The notes beneath the pieces are model-generated. The model ran no database searches. It was given only the letters and a program-made list of their open reading frames with translations, and was not told the DNA's origin. A stretch of 16,009 nt of DNA from JAICLL01 sp035252155 (GTDB taxonomy: Bacteria > Planctomycetota > Planctomycetia > Pirellulales > JAICIG01), in NCBI GenBank assembly GCA_035252155.1, contig DATFDL010000045.1, positions 1 through 16,009 of the forward strand, in the 5' to 3' direction. How positions within the stretch are numbered: position 1 is the first letter of the stretch; every line of letters starts with the position of its first letter. The position numbers and the translations under genes were made by a program. Shown piece after piece: positions 1-8,593 of the stretch.

Positions 1-663
1 ATCAAGCACGACATTCGCGAGGGCGTGCCCGGCTGGTACAACCACTACACCGCGGTGGGGGGCGACTGGTCGCGGATGCTGATCGCCGCCGACAATCCGT
101 TCAAGGGTCTGACGATGGATCGCGTGCTGGCCTTGCGGACGTCCAGCAAGCCCGACGCCGACCCGCTCGATGAGTTTCTCGATTTTCTTTACGAGCAAAA
201 CGGCTCGGTCAGCACGGTGTACGCCCATCACACCGAGGCAGACATGAACGTGGCGTTGCGGCAGGCGTGGTGCTCGATCGGCTCGGACGGTTCGGCGCTG
301 GCGATCGATGGACCGCTACGGCGCGGCAATCCGCATCCGCGCAGTTTCGGCACGTTTCCGCGCATCTTGGGCGTCTACGTGCGCGAGCAGAAGCTGCTGC
401 GTTTGGAAGACGCCGTCCGCAAAATGACCTCGCTGAACGCGGCCAAAGTCGGCTTGCGCGACCGCGGCTTACTGCGTGCCGGGCAATTCGCCGACGTCGT
501 TGTGTTCGACGCCGACCGTGTGATCGACCGCGCCACGTACACCGAGCCGTTTCAATATGCCGAAGGCATTGAGTACGCGATCGTCAACGGGCGGATCGTC
601 CTCGACCACGGCGAGCACACCGGCGCCACGCCCGGCCGCGCGCTGCGGCGCCCTCATGAGTAA
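1..663 (+). CDS. N-acyl-D-amino-acid deacylase (amidohydrolase family), 3' part
   Basis: The reading frame is open from base 1 to the TAA at 661-663, giving 220 residues. The gene starts upstream of the window, so the GTG at 25 is internal. The protein matches the C-terminal part of D-aminoacylases, metal-dependent amidohydrolases that remove the acyl group from N-acyl-D-amino acids or N-acylated D-residues. Visible family features are HHTE (residues 76-79 of the visible part), GSDGS (94-98) with the Asp expected at the active site, HPRSFGTFPRILGVYVRE, then KMTSLNAAKVGL, GQFADVVVFD and the ending TGATPGRALR. The ADVVVFD segment belongs to the small beta domain that closes the amidohydrolase barrel. 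The N-terminal metal-binding HxH motif lies outside the window. An 8-bp hairpin begins nine bases after the stop. Family assignment is confident; the exact substrate is not decidable. Confidence 0.9.
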   Translation: MKHDIREGVPGWYNHYTAVGGDWSRMLIAADNPFKGLTMDRVLALRTSSKPDADPLDEFLDFLYEQNGSVSTVYAHHTEADMNVALRQAWCSIGSDGSALAIDGPLRRGNPHPRSFGTFPRILGVYVREQKLLRLEDAVRKMTSLNAAKVGLRDRGLLRAGQFADVVVFDADRVIDRATYTEPFQYAEGIEYAIVNGRIVLDHGEHTGATPGRALRRPHE

Positions 664-671
664 TAGCATAG

Positions 672-698
672 GGTGGGACGAGCGAAGCGAGTCCCACC
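672..698. terminator. Hairpin downstream of the deacylase gene
   Basis: GGTGGGAC at 672-679 pairs perfectly with GTCCCACC at 691-698 across an 11-base loop. It begins nine bases after the deacylase stop and lies about 87 bases before the methyltransferase start. No T-run follows, so it is either a weak or factor-dependent terminator or a dispersed palindromic repeat. It is the only structure seen in the 664-784 gap. Confidence 0.4.
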
Positions 699-784
699 GT
701 TCGCCCATCTATTTGGATTGGCTCAAAACTGCTAAACTCAATCGTGCACGTAAGGCACGCCACAACTCACCGCGGACGCTCAGG

Positions 785-1606
785 ATGAAGCCAACCTATC
801 GCTTGTTGACCGGTGATGCGCGGCAGCTTGATTGGCTGGCCGACGAAAGTGTTCACCTGGTTGTCACTTCGCCGCCTTATTGGACGCTGAAGGAATACAA
901 CGAAAACCCCGACCAGTTGGGCGCCGTCGCCGACTACGACTGCTTCATGGACCAGCTCGACCAGGTTTGGAAGCACTGCTTGCGGGCGCTGGTGGCGGGC
1001 GGACGCCTGGTGTGTGTGGTCGGCGACGTCTGCCTTTCTCGGAAGAAGAATCGCGGGCGGCACATGGTCGTCCCGCTGCATTCCGATATCTCGGTGCGTT
1101 GTCGTCAAATCGGCTTCGACTATTTAACGCCGATCTTTTGGCACAAGATTGCCAATGCCAAATATGAGGTCGAAAACGGCTCGTCGTTTCTCGGCAAGCC
1201 GTTTGAGCCGAACGCGATCATCAAGAACGACTGCGAATACATCCTGATGTTCCGCAAGCCGGGCGGATATCGGCAGCCCACCGAAGAGCAGCGACGGCTG
1301 TCGCGGCTATCGAAGGAGGAGCATGCTCAGTGGTTCCGGCAGATTTGGACCGACGTGCCCGGCGCTTCCACACGCAGCCATCCGGCGCCGTTCCCCGAAG
1401 AGCTGGCGTATCGCTTGGTGCGGATGTTTTCGTTCGTCGGCGACACGGTGCTCGACCCGTTCGCGGGCACGGGCACCACCCTGGTAGTCGCGTTGGGCGC
1501 CGATCGCAATGCCATTGGCGTCGAATGCGACGAGCAGTACGCTGCGTTGGCCAAGCGGCGCATCGAGGCCTCCGTCAACCGATATCAGTTGATTGAGACG
1601 GGTTAG
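785..1606 (+). CDS. Beta-class site-specific DNA methyltransferase
   Basis: A 273-residue S-adenosylmethionine-dependent DNA methyltransferase. The catalytic motif IV, TSPPYW, is at residues 28-33 and comes before the SAM-binding motif I, DPFAGTGTT, at 224-232. This order (IV, target recognition, I) is the beta class. GVEC at 245-248 fits motif II. The SPPY form is common in N4-cytosine enzymes but also occurs in some N6-adenine enzymes, so the methylated base is not decided. The region between the motifs, about 85-200, should include the target recognition domain. The start is ATG 785 because the family fold begins there; the frame stays open upstream to 557 but runs through the deacylase end and a hairpin. 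No good ribosome binding site is visible. The gene stops 7 bases before the end of the convergent endonuclease gene, an arrangement typical of restriction-modification pairs. Confidence 0.9.
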   Translation: MKPTYRLLTGDARQLDWLADESVHLVVTSPPYWTLKEYNENPDQLGAVADYDCFMDQLDQVWKHCLRALVAGGRLVCVVGDVCLSRKKNRGRHMVVPLHSDISVRCRQIGFDYLTPIFWHKIANAKYEVENGSSFLGKPFEPNAIIKNDCEYILMFRKPGGYRQPTEEQRRLSRLSKEEHAQWFRQIWTDVPGASTRSHPAPFPEELAYRLVRMFSFVGDTVLDPFAGTGTTLVVALGADRNAIGVECDEQYAALAKRRIEASVNRYQLIETG

Positions 1607-1613
1607 TCGACAA

Positions 1614-2211
1614 TCACGCGAATGCGCCTGGGTTGCGCAGCTTGACCTGCTCAACCAACAGGTCGAAGAACGGCGCCATCAGTTCCCCGCCGGATAGCAC
1701 CGCCGACGACTTGGCGAAGGCGACTTCCAACATCACGGCTGCTTCAAACCGTGCCCACCGACCAGGCCGGCGCGCGCCGGCCTGATAGCGTCGTCAGCCG
1801 ATTGCGCAAAAGCGCTGCCCAGGTCGAATTGTGCTTCGCCGAGTGGGCGTCGGCCCCCACGTCGAAAACCATCACATAACCGGTTACGATTTCCGGCGAG
1901 TGGAGTTGAATATTTGCGGCCTCGCCCATCAAGTCGTCGATGCGGTTCGGAACGGTGCCCGCCAAATTCTTCAGTAGCGATTTCAACGAGATCGCGAGCC
2001 GGAACTTGCCGTCATATTTCCAGGCCACATCCCAAGCTTTAGCGCGTCCACCGCCGGGCAACGTTTGCTCGGCCGCGGCCCCGATGAGGCCGCGCTCACC
2101 AAGCTCTTGCACGCAATAATCAGCGAGGCCCTTGAGGCGCTGTGGGGACTGTGCGGCCCCGCGCACCACCGCGACCTGATAGAGATGGTCGATCGCGTCT
2201 TGGAGCGTAAT
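1614..2211 (-). pseudogene. Type II restriction endonuclease-like gene, frameshifted
   Basis: The minus-strand frame reads ITLQDAIDHLYQVAVVRG... from an ATT at 2211 to a premature TGA at 1744-1746 (155 residues). Reading then continues in the next frame from about 1751 to TGA 1614-1616 with RFEAAVMLEVAF...LLVEQVKLRNPGAFA. The two parts join into one protein of about 200 residues if one T is removed from GGTTTGAA, giving GTV-EAAVMLEV. WDVAWKYDGKFRLAISLKS (residues 60-78 from the ATT) looks like the D...(S)xK core of a PD-(D/E)XK nuclease, followed by NLAGTVPNRIDDLMGEAAN. The frame has no ATG; the next usable in-frame start is GTG 2169, which would drop 14 conserved-looking residues. An AGGAG at 2221-2225 sits about 9 bases before the ATT. 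Position beside the methyltransferase supports a restriction role. The call of a nuclease is from motif and context; the frameshift is read directly from sequence. Confidence 0.72.
1763..1784. repeat. Perfect 22-bp palindrome inside the endonuclease gene
   Basis: The sequence from CAGGCCGG at 1763 to CCGGCCTG at 1784 equals its own reverse complement over all 22 bases. It encodes the SGRRAPA segment of the endonuclease and lies 8 to 16 bases from the frameshift. It may be only a coding coincidence in GC-rich DNA, or it may have promoted the nearby indel. Confidence 0.6.
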
Positions 2212-2252
2212 AGTCCGACTCCTACCAGCCGATGAGGCACCTGCATTCCGCA

Positions 2253-2275
2253 GGTCGGCGTACGAGTCGCCGACC
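2253..2275. repeat. Hairpin upstream of the endonuclease gene
   Basis: GGTCGGCG at 2253-2260 pairs perfectly with CGCCGACC at 2268-2275 across a 7-base loop. A shorter stem, CTGC/GCAG at 2241-2253, abuts it. It lies about 40 to 65 bases upstream of the presumed ATT start. It could be regulatory for the endonuclease or a dispersed palindrome. The remaining gap from 2276 to 2417 shows nothing I recognise. Confidence 0.45.
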
Positions 2276-2417
2276 GCCGGGCATTATGGTTCTGCGAGCC
2301 ACCAGAATCAACTGCGAAATCACTGCGGCAAATTGCGCATGCTGAATTCCTCGACGGCAGTCGCAGCAGAAGACGCCGGATCCGGAAAGGGGGCTCCCCT
2401 TGGGACTCCCCTATGAG

Positions 2418-2606
2418 TTAAGTCGGATAATTTGCTAGGTAGTCGCGTAACTCCAGTTGCATGCGATCGACCTCCATTAAGAAGCCAGAAGCGGACAAGC
2501 GATAAGCCAACGGATTCGTCTCAACTTTCCGCAGATGCGAGAGCTGGGCTTGAAAATGCCGGATCCGCTCTCGCGTTGCATGAAGTTCCCGGTTGTTGGT
2601 AATCAT
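2418..2606 (-). CDS. Small helical protein of unknown function
   Basis: A 62-residue protein starting MITNNRELHATRERI and ending YLANYPT. It is highly charged and predicted mostly helical, with heptad-like spacing over residues 8-27 and again over SGFLMEVDRMQLELRDYL (40-57). From memory it resembles short planctomycete and cyanobacterial hypothetical proteins that begin MITN and resemble antitoxins, but I see no toxin partner on either side. It starts 44 bases after the DUF1501 stop on the same strand, so it could be the last gene of that operon. No clear ribosome binding site precedes the ATG. The amino-acid composition looks like real coding sequence. Function is unknown. Confidence 0.55.
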   Translation of the reverse strand: MITNNRELHATRERIRHFQAQLSHLRKVETNPLAYRLSASGFLMEVDRMQLELRDYLANYPT

Positions 2607-2650
2607 GGATCGATGTGTGGGGCAGGCTTTCTAACATGCCGAGATGGAGT

Positions 2651-4108
<1,458 letters not shown>

Positions 4109-4144
4109 GAGAGGATCTCCGTCAGATCGGATGGCCATTTGTGT

Positions 4145-4235
4145 TCTGTAGGGAACGCCCTCTGTGGCGTTCCGTGAGGGGCGGCGCGACGTCGATCGTA
4201 TTTCGCGGAACGCCACGGAGGGCGTTTCCTACAGA
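4145..4235. repeat. Large inverted repeat between PSD1 and DUF1501 genes
   Basis: The arm at 4145-4174 (begins TCTGTAGGGAACG) matches the reverse complement of the arm at 4206-4235 (ends GTTTCCTACAGA) at 28 of 30 positions, with a 31-base loop. Transcribed from the minus strand it would form a long, stable stem between the two cistrons. It could be a dispersed REP-like palindrome that settled here. It could also act as an intercistronic structure that changes the relative output of the PSD1 and DUF1501 genes. Confidence 0.85.
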
Positions 4236-4256
4236 GCCGGCGGTCGCACGTTACGT

Positions 4257-7200
4257 TTACTTGTTCAAGACCTCGTCGAGGTTCATCAATTCGTTGGTCA
4301 ACATAGTCCAGGCGGCGAGCGTCGCGGGATCGAGCGAGGCATCGGCTTTCGACTCGCCCACCGCGATTAACTGTTTGGCATCCTCAACATGCGCCTGGTA
4401 GTACCCGGTCAACTCCGTCAGCGAGCTATGCACCGCCGGCAATTCCTCTGCCGTGAACGGCCTCGCCACCAATCGCCGAGCAAGCAGATCAAGCCGGCTG
4501 CCATCGTCGCCGCCTGCCTTCAGCACCGATTCGGCCAGATGTCGGGCCGCTTCCACAAACTGCGGATCGTTCAAAGTGACCAGCGCTTGCAGCGGCGTAT
4601 CAGTCCGTTCGCGACGCACCGCGCAGACCTCACGGGCGGGCGCGTTGAAAATATCCATCGAGGCGGGCGGAGCGGCCCGCTTCCAAAACGTATAAAGACT
4701 GCGGCGATAAAGATTGTCGCCGCTATCGCGTTTGTAATCGCGGGTGTTGCTGCCGATCATCGCCACGGCTTCCCACACCCCGTCGGGTTGATAGGGTTTG
4801 ACGCTCGGTCCGCCCACTTTTTCGACTAAGAGGCCGCTGGCCGCGAGGGCGTAGTCGCGGATCACTTCGGCGTCCATCCGGAACCGCGGACCCCGCGAGA
4901 GAAGCCGGTTCGAGGGGTCTTTTTCCAGTTTTTCGGGCGTTGTGACCGCCGCCTGTCGATATGTCGCCGAGGTAACCAACAACTTAAAGAATCGCTTTAC
5001 GTCCCAGCCGCTCTCGCGAAATTCGACTGCCAGCCAATCGAGCAGTTGGGAATCCGAAGGCAGCTCGCCGCTGACGCCGAAATCGCCCGAAGTGCGCACA
5101 ATGCCGCAGCCATAAAGTTCTTGCCAGAAACGATTGACCGTCACCCGTGCGGTCAGCGGATTCTCGGCCCGCAGCAGCCATTGTGCGAAGCCCAGGCGGT
5201 TCTTGGGCAATTCCGGCGGCAACGGCGGCAGAGCCTCGGGCGTCTTGGCCTGCACGGGATCGCGCCGCTTGTCGTATTCGCCGCGATATAAGATGTAGGC
5301 CATCGCGGCTTCGTCTTTTTCATGCATGACGTGCGCGATGGTGCCGCGCGACTTAATCGCCGACTCTTCGCCCTGCAGCGCGGCCAGCTTTGCGGACAGT
5401 TGCTGCGAGACGGTGTCGAGCGTCGAAAGCCACCATTTGTACAGCTCGTCTTTTTCGGCGTCGGTGCGTTGATCGGCGGGTTTTGCTACCAGCCATGTAA
5501 CGCGCCCCGTCGTGGCGAGCTTCTGCACATCGGCGGCGGACAACGCCCGGCCATAAAGCCGTAGATCTTGAATCATCAGATCGTCGAGCCGCGAAGTCGA
5601 ATGCCGCTGGGCCAGCTTGAGTGGCACCGTGGTGCGGATCGTGTTTTTCAACGCATTGGCCTGAACCCCGACCGGCTGCTCCTGACCGTTGATGTAGACC
5701 TTCAGCCCGCCTGGCTGAGCGGAACCATCATACGTAACGAATACATGGCTCCATTCGCCCGCCTTCACCGGATTGTTCGACACTACTTTCAATGCGTCGT
5801 CGGGCCAATGATTGATGATATGGCAGCCAATGCGGCCGCTTTCCATCCACAGGTCCCAGCCGCGGAAGCCGGCCTGGTCGTCCATGCGGGCGATGATCGC
5901 CCCGCCGCCTTCGGTCTTCGCGGGCTTGATCCACGCGCCGAACGAGAACGCCTGGTCTTTCTCCAAATCGCCGACGTCGGCGAGTTCGACCACCACGCCC
6001 GGCTTGCTTTGGTACGCCTGGGCGGCCACGTGTCCCGACTGCCAGGTGATCGGGGCCGAGGTGGCCACGCTGCGCGGTTGGCCATCGACGGTGGCCGGCA
6101 GCGTGTTTTCAGTGCCGCCGCTCAGGGGCGCCGAGAACCGCAGCCCATCAACCGGAACCGTCGCGGCCAGCGTCTCGGTCTTGGCCGAGGCGAACCAGGC
6201 ATCGAAGTCGGGCCGCGCCTGAGTACGCCGCTCATCGGACTGCCGGCGAACATCGGCCAGTTCCTTGGCGAGCGCTTCCCAGCGCGGCTGATCTTCGCGC
6301 TGGGGCACAAACACCACCGGCGGCGTATCTTTGATATTGCCGTCCATTGCCGCTTGCGTGGTGTTATTGAAGAACGCCGCCAGCTCATAGAACTCGCGCT
6401 GGCTGATCGGGTCGAACTTATGATCGTGGCAGACCGCGCAGCCGGCGGTCAGGCCCAGCCAAACCTGCGACGTGGTCTCCGTGCGGTCACGGGCATAGAG
6501 CACCAGGTATTCCTCGGCAATCGCGCCGCCTTCGTTGGTGGTGATGTTGCAGCGATTGAACCCCGAGGCGATTTCCTGGTCTAGGGTGTGATTGGGCAGC
6601 AGGTCGCCGGCCAATTGTTCGATGGTGAATTGATCGAACGGCAGGTTGCGGTTGAAAGCACCAATGACCCAGTCGCGATACGACCACATCTCGCGGAAGT
6701 TGTCGAAGTGGATGCCGTGTGTGTCGGCGTATCGCGCCGCATCGAGCCAATAACGCCCCCGGTGCTCGCCCCAATGAGCCGAAGTCATCAGCCGATCGAC
6801 CAGCTTTTCATACGCATCAGGTGATGTGTCGTTGACAAACGCCTCGACTTCTTCGGGCGATGGCGGCAAGCCGATCAGATCGAGCGAGAGTCGCCGAGCC
6901 AAGGTGCGGCGGTCGGCTTCGGGAGCGGGCGTCAGGCCGAGCGGCTCTAACTTGGCAAGAATAAAGTAGTCAATCGGGTTTCGACACCAGGCGTGGTTGG
7001 TGACGGCCGGCAACGGTGGACGCACCGGCGCGATCAGCGACCAATGCGGCTCGTACACCGCGCCTTCGGCAACCCAGCGCCGCAGTGTCTCTTTTTGCTC
7101 GGCGGTGAGCAGCTTTTTAGTGGCCGGCGGCGGCATCAGCTCGTCAGGATCGCTGGTGAGAACCCGACGGATCAGCTCGCTGTCGTCGGCATTGCCCGGC

Positions 7201-7427
7201 GAAACCGCGCCGGCGTCGATGGCGGCTTGCCGCTGGTCGAGCCGCAGATCGGCCTTGCGCGCGGCACTGTCTGGCCCGTGACAGGCGAAACAGTTTTCGG
7301 CCAAGATCGGCCGCACGTCGCGGTTGTATTGCAGCGGCGCGGCGGCCTGAATATCGGCGGCATTGGCCTGGATAACTATTGCGGCGAGTGTCAGCAGTGC
7401 GGCGGGGATGGGGGTTGGCAACCTCAT
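4257..7427 (-). CDS. PSCyt1/PSCyt2/LamG/PSD1 (DUF1549-DUF1553) exported cytochrome-like protein
   Basis: A 1056-residue exported multidomain protein. A Sec signal peptide spans residues 1 to about 23 and ends ANA-AD. The PSCyt1 domain has the haem c motif CFACHG at 46-51, with MPPP at 98-101 as a possible axial Met region. The PSCyt2/DUF1549 domain follows (about 150-365) with LDLIGLPPSPEEVEAFV, HWGEHRGRYWLDAARYADT and a second CAVCH at 330-334. A LamG/concanavalin-like domain occupies about 425-640 (SFGAWIKPAK, WSHVFVTYDG, LKVYINGQ, LDDLMIQDLRLYGRALS). The C-terminal PSD1/DUF1553 domain starts near 743 (RLGFAQWLL, NRFWQELYGCGIV, DTPLQALVTLNDP). The start ATG overlaps the GntR stop as ATGA and has GGAGG just upstream, so translation is coupled. 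The haem motif suggests periplasmic redox function and the LamG domain suggests carbohydrate binding; the substrate is unknown. Confidence 0.95.
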   Translation of the reverse strand: MRLPTPIPAALLTLAAIVIQANAADIQAAAPLQYNRDVRPILAENCFACHGPDSAARKADLRLDQRQAAIDAGAVSPGNADDSELIRRVLTSDPDELMPPPATKKLLTAEQKETLRRWVAEGAVYEPHWSLIAPVRPPLPAVTNHAWCRNPIDYFILAKLEPLGLTPAPEADRRTLARRLSLDLIGLPPSPEEVEAFVNDTSPDAYEKLVDRLMTSAHWGEHRGRYWLDAARYADTHGIHFDNFREMWSYRDWVIGAFNRNLPFDQFTIEQLAGDLLPNHTLDQEIASGFNRCNITTNEGGAIAEEYLVLYARDRTETTSQVWLGLTAGCAVCHDHKFDPISQREFYELAAFFNNTTQAAMDGNIKDTPPVVFVPQREDQPRWEALAKELADVRRQSDERRTQARPDFDAWFASAKTETLAATVPVDGLRFSAPLSGGTENTLPATVDGQPRSVATSAPITWQSGHVAAQAYQSKPGVVVELADVGDLEKDQAFSFGAWIKPAKTEGGGAIIARMDDQAGFRGWDLWMESGRIGCHIINHWPDDALKVVSNNPVKAGEWSHVFVTYDGSAQPGGLKVYINGQEQPVGVQANALKNTIRTTVPLKLAQRHSTSRLDDLMIQDLRLYGRALSAADVQKLATTGRVTWLVAKPADQRTDAEKDELYKWWLSTLDTVSQQLSAKLAALQGEESAIKSRGTIAHVMHEKDEAAMAYILYRGEYDKRRDPVQAKTPEALPPLPPELPKNRLGFAQWLLRAENPLTARVTVNRFWQELYGCGIVRTSGDFGVSGELPSDSQLLDWLAVEFRESGWDVKRFFKLLVTSATYRQAAVTTPEKLEKDPSNRLLSRGPRFRMDAEVIRDYALAASGLLVEKVGGPSVKPYQPDGVWEAVAMIGSNTRDYKRDSGDNLYRRSLYTFWKRAAPPASMDIFNAPAREVCAVRRERTDTPLQALVTLNDPQFVEAARHLAESVLKAGGDDGSRLDLLARRLVARPFTAEELPAVHSSLTELTGYYQAHVEDAKQLIAVGESKADASLDPATLAAWTMLTNELMNLDEVLNK

Positions 7428-8197
7428 GGTTTGTCCTCCACGGGGACTCGCAATCGTGGTTTTCTAATGTGTCTAGTTCGGATCAGTTCCGGCGGCGCGT
7501 CGGGCAGCACCCGGCTCCAGTATCTTCCGCCCGAGCGAATGTGATGCGACATGGCCTGCGAAGCCCGGCGGCGATCGCCCGCCATCAACGCCTCGATAAT
7601 CGCCAGGTGTTCGTCGAATTCTTCCGTCAGCCGGCGGAAATCGTTGCGGCTGGTGTCGTGTTCCCAGGCCAGGTCGCGAAACGCGCGGAACAAGATCGTC
7701 AGCCGGGCCAGCTCATTTGCCAAAAACGTGTTGCCACATGAGGCGGCGATCAGGTCGTGCAGCCGGCTGTCGGTGGCACGGGCTTTTTCGACCGTGCGCA
7801 TCTGAAATCGCTGCTTATTGGCCTTCAGGCGGCGCAGGTCCGACGCCAGCGATTCGAGTTGCCGGCAATCGATTCGTCCGCACGCCTGGCGGACGGCCTC
7901 GCACTCCAACGCCCGGCGAACTTGAAAAATCTCGCGCACGTCTTTGGCGGCGACTCGTCGCACGATGGCCCCGCGATTCGGCACCAGGTCGATGACGCCG
8001 ATGCCGGCCAAGGCAATCAGGGCCTCGCGCACCGGCGTGTGGCTTACGCCGAATCGCTCGGCCAATTGCTGCGTGGCCAGATGCTGGCCAGCCCGCAGCA
8101 GCCCCTGAAAAACCTCGCGCAGTAGCGATTCGACGATCGCCTGGCGACGCAGGCCGTGGTCGCACTGCAAGCGGCTGACGAGCGGGGCGGTGGCCAT
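7424..8197 (-). CDS. GntR-family transcriptional regulator, FadR subfamily (FCD domain)
   Basis: A 257-residue DNA-binding regulator. The N-terminal winged helix-turn-helix spans about 15-82, with LATQQLAERFGVSHTPVREAL at its core and PNRGAIVRRV as the wing. The FCD ligand-binding domain spans about 88-225. Candidate metal ligands in FCD are D143, H147, H197 and H218/H219, as in family members that bind a metal and a carboxylate ligand. The stop overlaps the PSD1 start by four bases, so this gene leads the operon. That context points to autoregulation and control of PSD1 and DUF1501. The ATG at 8197 lacks a clear ribosome binding site; it is chosen because family similarity begins soon after. 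The effector is unknown. Confidence 0.93.
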   Translation of the reverse strand: MATAPLVSRLQCDHGLRRQAIVESLLREVFQGLLRAGQHLATQQLAERFGVSHTPVREALIALAGIGVIDLVPNRGAIVRRVAAKDVREIFQVRRALECEAVRQACGRIDCRQLESLASDLRRLKANKQRFQMRTVEKARATDSRLHDLIAASCGNTFLANELARLTILFRAFRDLAWEHDTSRNDFRRLTEEFDEHLAIIEALMAGDRRRASQAMSHHIRSGGRYWSRVLPDAPPELIRTRHIRKPRLRVPVEDKP

Positions 8198-8204
8198 GAG
8201 AACC

Positions 8205-8246
8205 GGGCTAGGGGCTTGCGACTCGGGGCTAGGGCTTTGGAGTCGG
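8205..8246. repeat. Two imperfect 21-bp tandem units just upstream of GntR
   Basis: The units at 8205-8225 and 8226-8246 both begin GGGCTAGGG and share a central GCTT and a final segment near ACTCG/AGTCGG. They lie in the leader of the GntR operon, ending eight bases before its start. No function is evident. Confidence 0.5.
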
Positions 8247-8265
8247 AATTTCTTTGTTAGTGGTT

Positions 8266-8299
8266 GGTGGCTGGGGCAGAGCCTTGGCGATGCCCCGGT
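8266..8299. repeat. 34-bp dispersed repeat, copy 1 (partial element)
   Basis: This 34-bp stretch, beginning GGTGGCTGGGGCAGAG and ending GATGCCCCGGT, is identical to 10828-10861, about 2.56 kb away and in the same orientation. Here it lacks the downstream inverted arm seen in the other copy. It lies in the leader of the GntR operon, upstream of the start codon. Confidence 0.9.
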
Positions 8300-8408
8300 T
8301 AGTGAACCAGAGCGAACGGTCGAACAAAATTACACGGGCGGGACCAGCCGTTCGCCGCCGTCTATAAAAGCCGGCGGCTCACGGGTGGTTTTTAGGCGGG
8401 ATGCCCCG

Positions 8409-8436
8409 ATTTTACCCAGGCTCGCGCAGAATGCAA
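8409..8436 (-). promoter_or_regulatory. Candidate sigma70-like promoter of the GntR-PSD1-DUF1501 operon
   Basis: On the minus strand, TTGCAT (8436-8431) and TAAAAT (8414-8409) are separated by 16 bases. TAAAAT matches five of six bases of the consensus -10; the -35 is weak, with TTG only. It would give a leader of about 200 bases. The position directly beside the operator-like palindromes supports it. This is inference. Confidence 0.35.
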
Positions 8437-8440
8437 GCAG

Positions 8441-8473
8441 ATTCTACAGAATTCTTGCCTGATTCGACAGAAT
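8441..8473. promoter_or_regulatory. Two palindromic operator-like sites upstream of GntR
   Basis: ATTCTACAGAAT at 8441-8452 is a 5-2-5 inverted repeat. ATTCGACAGAAT at 8462-8473 is the same site with one change. They are 21 bp apart, two helical turns, placing them on one face of the DNA. An extra half-site AGAAT lies at 8428-8432, 20 bp further on and overlapping the candidate -35 region. Short palindromes of this size suit a dimeric FadR-type GntR protein, so autoregulation is a reasonable inference. Confidence 0.5.
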
Positions 8474-8593
8474 GCCGGAAGCAGGCCGGGGGACTCGTTT
8501 CACTCGTCCACCCGGCGTGCAGTCTCCAAGCAAGTCGTCGAATGCGGCGCCAATGCGCGAAATGGCACGGAGTCGAAGAAACCCGCAAAGAGC

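Noticed and set aside
557..784. Upstream in-frame extension of the methyltransferase
   Set aside because: It overlaps the deacylase end and a hairpin repeat, and methyltransferase similarity begins at ATG 785.
4109..4216. N-terminal extension of the DUF1501 protein
   Set aside because: It is read through the inverted repeat; ATG 4108 has a good ribosome binding site and fits the Tat-like N-terminus.
5568..6584. Long plus-strand frame antisense to the PSD1 gene
   Set aside because: It is a shadow of the well-supported PSD1 protein, with Arg-rich low-information composition.
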